Source: an uncultured Sphingomonadaceae bacterium (lineage in GTDB: Bacteria; Pseudomonadota; Alphaproteobacteria; Sphingomonadales; Sphingomonadaceae). From it: a stretch of 9,550 nt of DNA. The translations under genes were made by a program, and so were the position numbers. The notes under the pieces are model-generated. The model was not told the DNA's origin and did not search any database. It was given only the letters and a program-made list of their open reading frames with translations. Location: the NCBI GenBank assembly GCA_938016505.1, contig CALLWN010000217.1, positions 1-9,550 of the forward strand. The letters run 5' to 3'. Shown here one piece after another: positions 7,151-9,550 of this stretch; position 1 is the first letter of the stretch, and each line of letters starts with the position of its first letter.

Positions 7151-7170
7151 CCGGCCTGCCAAAGGGCCGG
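7151..7170. repeat. Inverted repeat in the 38-bp divergent intergenic region
   Basis: CCGGCC (7151-7156) and GGCCGG (7165-7170) form a perfect 6-bp stem around an eight-base loop. It ends one base before the ATG of the HAD hydrolase gene. The only Shine-Dalgarno-like run for that gene, AAAGGG (7161-7166), lies partly in the 3' arm, so a folded RNA leader would mask part of it. It could equally be an operator for the divergent pair or chance in GC-rich DNA. Confidence 0.4.
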
Positions 7171-7171
7171 C

Positions 7172-7876
7172 ATGCACCGACCCCTTGCCGAGAGCCCGTC
7201 GCCCCGACCCGACCCGCGGGCGGCGCTCGCCCACGTGGAGAGCTGGCTCTTCGACATGGACAACACGCTCTACCCGGCCTCCGTCAACCTGTTCGCCCAG
7301 ATCGACCGCCGCATGGAAGCCTATGTCGGCCGGCTGCTCGGGCTCGACCGGGAGGGCGCGCGGGCGGTTCAGAAACGCTATTTCCACGAGCATGGAACGA
7401 CACTGCGGGGCCTGATGTTGAGTCACGATGTGGACCCGCACGAGTTTCTCGGCTTCGTCCACGACATCGACTTCTCGGTGCTGGCACCCGACCGGGGGTT
7501 GCGGGCGGCATTGCGCGCGCTGCCGGGCCGACGGTTCGTCTTCACCAACGGCGACCTCGCCTATGCCGAGCGGGTGCTCGGCGCGCTCGGGATTCTCGAC
7601 TGCTTCGAGGCGATCCACGACATCGAGGCGATGGGCTGGCACCCCAAGCCCGACGATCGGGCCTATGACAGCCTGGTGGCCCGGTTCGGGCTGGCTCCCG
7701 GGCGGAGCTTCCTTGCCGAGGACATGGCCCACAACCTGATGCCGGCCAAGGCCCGCGGCATGACGACGCTGTGGGTGAACAATGGCTCGGAGCGGGGCGC
7801 CCATGGCCATTCGCCGGCCTTTGTCGACCATGAGACCCACGACCTGACCCATTTTCTGGAGACCCTCTTGCCATGA
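7172..7876 (+). CDS. Pyrimidine 5'-nucleotidase-like HAD hydrolase
   Basis: A 234-residue HAD-superfamily phosphatase of the pyrimidine 5'-nucleotidase (SDT1-like) group. Motif I is DMDNTLYP (28-35) with nucleophile Asp28 and acid/base Asp30. Motif II is FTNG (124-127), motif III Lys159 in HPKPD, and motif IV EDMAHNL (183-189). A small helical cap lies between motifs I and II and includes the clade-typical HGTTLRGLM (74-82). Relatives dephosphorylate pyrimidine or other nucleoside monophosphates; the substrate here is not shown by sequence. The ATG at 7172 gives 27 residues before motif I, slightly long but normal for the clade. Its last four bases overlap the dapD start as ATGA, so the two are almost certainly translationally coupled. 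I recall this gene being a frequent neighbour of dapD in alphaproteobacteria. Confidence 0.9.
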   Translation: MHRPLAESPSPRPDPRAALAHVESWLFDMDNTLYPASVNLFAQIDRRMEAYVGRLLGLDREGARAVQKRYFHEHGTTLRGLMLSHDVDPHEFLGFVHDIDFSVLAPDRGLRAALRALPGRRFVFTNGDLAYAERVLGALGILDCFEAIHDIEAMGWHPKPDDRAYDSLVARFGLAPGRSFLAEDMAHNLMPAKARGMTTLWVNNGSERGAHGHSPAFVDHETHDLTHFLETLLP

Positions 7877-8691
7877 CCGATTCGCTTCAGGCCGCGATCG
7901 AGGAGGCTTGGGAGGCGCGCGCTTCGCTTTCGCCTGCCACGCGCGGGCCGGTGCGCGAGGCGGTGGACGCCGTGCTCGAGGGGCTTGATTCGGGCGCGCT
8001 CCGGGTGGCCGAACCTGACCCCGACGGCTGGCTGGTCCATGAATGGATCAAGAAGGCGGTGCTGCTCTCGTTCCGGCTGGAGCCGAACCGGGTGGTGGCG
8101 GGCGGGCCGGCGCCGGCGTTCGACAAGGTGGCGCCGAAGACCGCCGGCTGGGACGCGGCCCGGTTCGACACCGCCGGCTTCCGCATGGTGCCGGGTGCGG
8201 TGGTGCGCCGCGGCGCGTTCGTGGCGCCCGGCGCAGTGCTGATGCCCTGTTTCGTCAACATCGGCGCGCGGGTGGGCGCGGGCACGATGGTCGACACCTG
8301 GGCGACCGTCGGCAGCTGCGCCCAGGTGGGGGCGGACTGCCACATCTCCGGCGGGGTGGGCCTTGGCGGCGTGCTCGAGCCGCTGCAGGCCGCGCCCGTC
8401 ATCATCGAGGACGGCGTGTTCATCGGGGCGCGCTCGGAAGTGGCCGAGGGCGTCATCGTGCGCGAAGGCGCGGTCATCGCGATGGGCGTGTTTCTCGGCG
8501 CCTCGACCAAGATCGTCGACCGCGCGACCGGCGAGGTCTTGCGCGGGGAGGTGCCGCCCTATGCCGTGGTGGTGCCGGGCTCGCTTCCCGACCCTTCCGG
8601 CGGGCCGGCGCTGGCCTGCGCGGTGATCGTGAAGCGGGTGGATGCCCAGACGCGGGCCAAGACCGCGATCAACGAGCTGCTGCGGGCCTGA
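7873..8691 (+). CDS. dapD: 2,3,4,5-tetrahydropyridine-2,6-dicarboxylate N-succinyltransferase
   Basis: A 272-residue cytoplasmic enzyme that transfers succinyl from succinyl-CoA to tetrahydrodipicolinate in the succinylase branch of the diaminopimelate/lysine pathway, supplying lysine and peptidoglycan precursor. An N-terminal helical domain (1-100) is followed by a left-handed beta-helix of hexapeptide repeats (about 104-215). The signature [15 protein letters not shown] (139-153) holds Asp141, and Glu189 sits in GARSEV; these match the positions reported as catalytic in the mycobacterial enzyme, as I recall. The C-terminal domain includes [15 protein letters not shown] (223-237) and ends AINELLRA. 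Length is typical. The start overlaps the upstream stop by four bases, with GGAG about 11 bases before it. dapE does not follow; the next gene is convergent. Confidence 0.97.
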   Translation: MTDSLQAAIEEAWEARASLSPATRGPVREAVDAVLEGLDSGALRVAEPDPDGWLVHEWIKKAVLLSFRLEPNRVVAGGPAPAFDKVAPKTAGWDAARFDTAGFRMVPGAVVRRGAFVAPGAVLMPCFVNIGARVGAGTMVDTWATVGSCAQVGADCHISGGVGLGGVLEPLQAAPVIIEDGVFIGARSEVAEGVIVREGAVIAMGVFLGASTKIVDRATGEVLRGEVPPYAVVVPGSLPDPSGGPALACAVIVKRVDAQTRAKTAINELLRA

Positions 8692-8706
8692 GGCGGGCGG
8701 CTTCGG

Positions 8707-9228
8707 TCAGGGCTCGCTGCGGGGCGGGGGATCGCGGGTCTCGCCTGCGAGCCACGGGCGATATTTGCGGAACAGCGCCACGTCCATGTCGCGCTTCAGC
8801 TCGTTGCAGCGCTGGCAGGCGGCGACGCAGTTGGCGCGGGTGTCGGGGCCGCCGCGCGCCAGCGCGACCACATGGTCGACGGTGGCGCGGCGCGGGGTGC
8901 CGGCCTCGAAGGTGCAGCCGCAATAGGCGCAGCGGTCGCCCTGGGCGGCGCGCAGCTCGGCGAGCCAGCGCCGCCGCTGTTCGAGGATGGGGAGGGTGGC
9001 GGCGTGGAGCTGCTGCCACGCCGCCTCCATCTCCTGCTCGCGCCGGGCCCGCGCCCGGAGCGGCGCGTGGAGTTCGGCATCGACCAGCGCGGCCGCAACG
9101 GCGGCCCGGGACGCACCCTCGAGGGGGCGCAGCGCCGCAAGGCTGCCCGTGACCGTGCCCTCAGGCGAAGACTTCGCGGGCAAAGAAATCCTGCATCGCC
9201 TGCCACGAGCGGTGATCGGTGCGCTCAT
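8707..9228 (-). CDS. HNH endonuclease domain protein (start uncertain)
   Basis: Up to 173 residues, with a compact zinc-type HNH domain at about 98-148. Paired cysteines are CAYC (100-103) and CQRC (138-141). The active-site pattern is DHVVALARGG with Asp118-His119, then Asn133 and Asn142 in CNELK. Such domains cut DNA or act as metal-bound nuclease modules; the target cannot be told. A helical Ala/Arg/Glu-rich region (about 41-95) precedes it. The ATG at 9228 overlaps the upstream hydrolase gene by 68 bp, and its first 22 or so residues are an out-of-frame copy of that gene's end. Between the hydrolase stop and Met67 (ATG at 9030, giving 107 residues and retaining the whole HNH domain) there is no in-frame ATG, GTG or TTG. 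The end coordinate is therefore the outer limit. The gene converges on dapD with 15 bp between stops. Confidence 0.75.
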   Translation of the reverse strand: MSAPITARGRRCRISLPAKSSPEGTVTGSLAALRPLEGASRAAVAAALVDAELHAPLRARARREQEMEAAWQQLHAATLPILEQRRRWLAELRAAQGDRCAYCGCTFEAGTPRRATVDHVVALARGGPDTRANCVAACQRCNELKRDMDVALFRKYRPWLAGETRDPPPRSEP

Positions 9229-9550
9229 GGTAGATGACGCCCGGGATCAGCTGGCCGTTTGCCTCGGGGTTGGTGAAGCTGTGCTGGGCGCCGGTGTAGG
9301 CGATGGTCTGGCAGTCTGCGCCCGCGGCCGCCATCTCGGCGAGGAAGCCGGTGAGCTGGTCGTGGGGGACGAGCGGATCCTCGGCGCCGTGGCAGGCGAG
9401 GATCTTCGCCGTGACCTTGCCGGCTTCGGCCTTCATCGGCGTGTCGAGGGCGCCGTGGAACGAGACGACGCCAAGCACGTCGGGGTTTCCGCTCCGGGCG
9501 AGCTCGAGGACGGTCGAGCCGCCGAAGCAGTAGCCGATGGCCGCGACCCG
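9161..9550 (-). CDS. Dienelactone hydrolase family protein, C-terminal part (partial at window edge)
   Basis: The last 129 residues of an alpha/beta hydrolase; the coding frame is open to base 9550, so the N-terminal half lies outside the window. Numbering from the edge, the nucleophile elbow GYCFGGS carries Cys8, Asp58 lies in HGAEDPLVP and His90 in GAQHSFTNP. Together these form the Cys-Asp-His triad typical of dienelactone hydrolases rather than serine esterases. Family members hydrolyse cyclic lactones in chlorocatechol breakdown, but many genomic copies have unknown substrates, so no specific role is claimed. An apparent internal GTG start at 9478 lies inside the conserved fold and is not the real start. 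The HNH gene follows on the same strand. Confidence 0.92.
   Translation of the reverse strand, partial: RVAAIGYCFGGSTVLELARSGNPDVLGVVSFHGALDTPMKAEAGKVTAKILACHGAEDPLVPHDQLTGFLAEMAAAGADCQTIAYTGAQHSFTNPEANGQLIPGVIYHERTDHRSWQAMQDFFAREVFA

Noticed and set aside
2190..7415. A plus-strand open frame of 1741 codons spanning threonine aldolase, dnaB, the S8 peptidase and the start of the nucleotidase gene.
   Set aside because: It is antisense to well-identified genes throughout. Its translation is a Gly/Ala/Glu/Arg-rich composition without domain structure, as expected when GC-rich codons are read in reverse and stops are rare. No ribosome binding site or family motif supports it.
8692..8706. Gap between the convergent dapD and HNH genes checked for a bidirectional terminator.
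   Set aside because: Fifteen GC-rich bases with no usable stem or T-run.
1..9550. Search for a defence system, CRISPR array, integron, prophage or biosynthetic cluster.
   Set aside because: No spaced repeats, integrase, transposase or cluster enzymes are seen. The lone HNH protein has no partner methylase, helicase or other defence gene beside it, so a defence role is unsupported.

Overview
The window is very GC-rich with strong third-position G/C bias, and it is almost wholly coding. It reads as a chromosomal segment of an alphaproteobacterium, most likely Sphingomonadales. The pointers are a DnaB with the stretch between Walker A and the next strand that I associate with alphaproteobacterial DnaB, the pyrimidine 5'-nucleotidase/dapD pair, and a subtilase with an outer-membrane-like C-terminus. 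The taxonomic call is inference. I see no mobile elements, tRNA, rRNA, CRISPR array, phage genes or toxin-antitoxin pair.

Layout. From 54 to 1376 (+) lie a PaaG-type crotonase-fold isomerase and a short-chain flavin reductase. They converge, with a 10-bp overlap, on a minus-strand run that reads in transcription order: S8 serine peptidase lipoprotein (7133 to 4908), replicative helicase dnaB (4808 to 3345), low-specificity L-threonine aldolase (3305 to 2289) and EamA-family transporter (2263 to 1367). The last three are separated by only 39 and 25 bp and are probably one transcript. Divergent from the peptidase, across just 38 bp, is a plus-strand pair: a pyrimidine 5'-nucleotidase-like HAD hydrolase (7172 to 7876) and dapD (7873 to 8691), translationally coupled by an ATGA overlap. 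Facing them are two minus-strand genes: a small HNH nuclease-like protein ending at 8707, and the C-terminal part of a dienelactone hydrolase family protein that runs off the right edge.

How the genes relate. DapD feeds lysine and meso-diaminopimelate (cell wall) synthesis, and DnaB is essential for replication. Threonine aldolase and EamA could form an amino-acid degradation and export module carried behind dnaB. The isomerase and flavin reductase could serve acyl-CoA or aromatic catabolism, but no neighbouring gene confirms a pathway. No gene-free stretch exceeds about 100 bp.

I do not see a convincing undescribed multi-gene system. The points most worth a second look are: a tandem 11-bp repeat with DnaA-box-like cores upstream of dnaB; the surface-lipoprotein subtilase with an apparent outer-membrane C-terminal domain; loss of both hydratase glutamates in the crotonase-fold protein; and a 38-bp divergent intergenic region with a hairpin next to a start codon.
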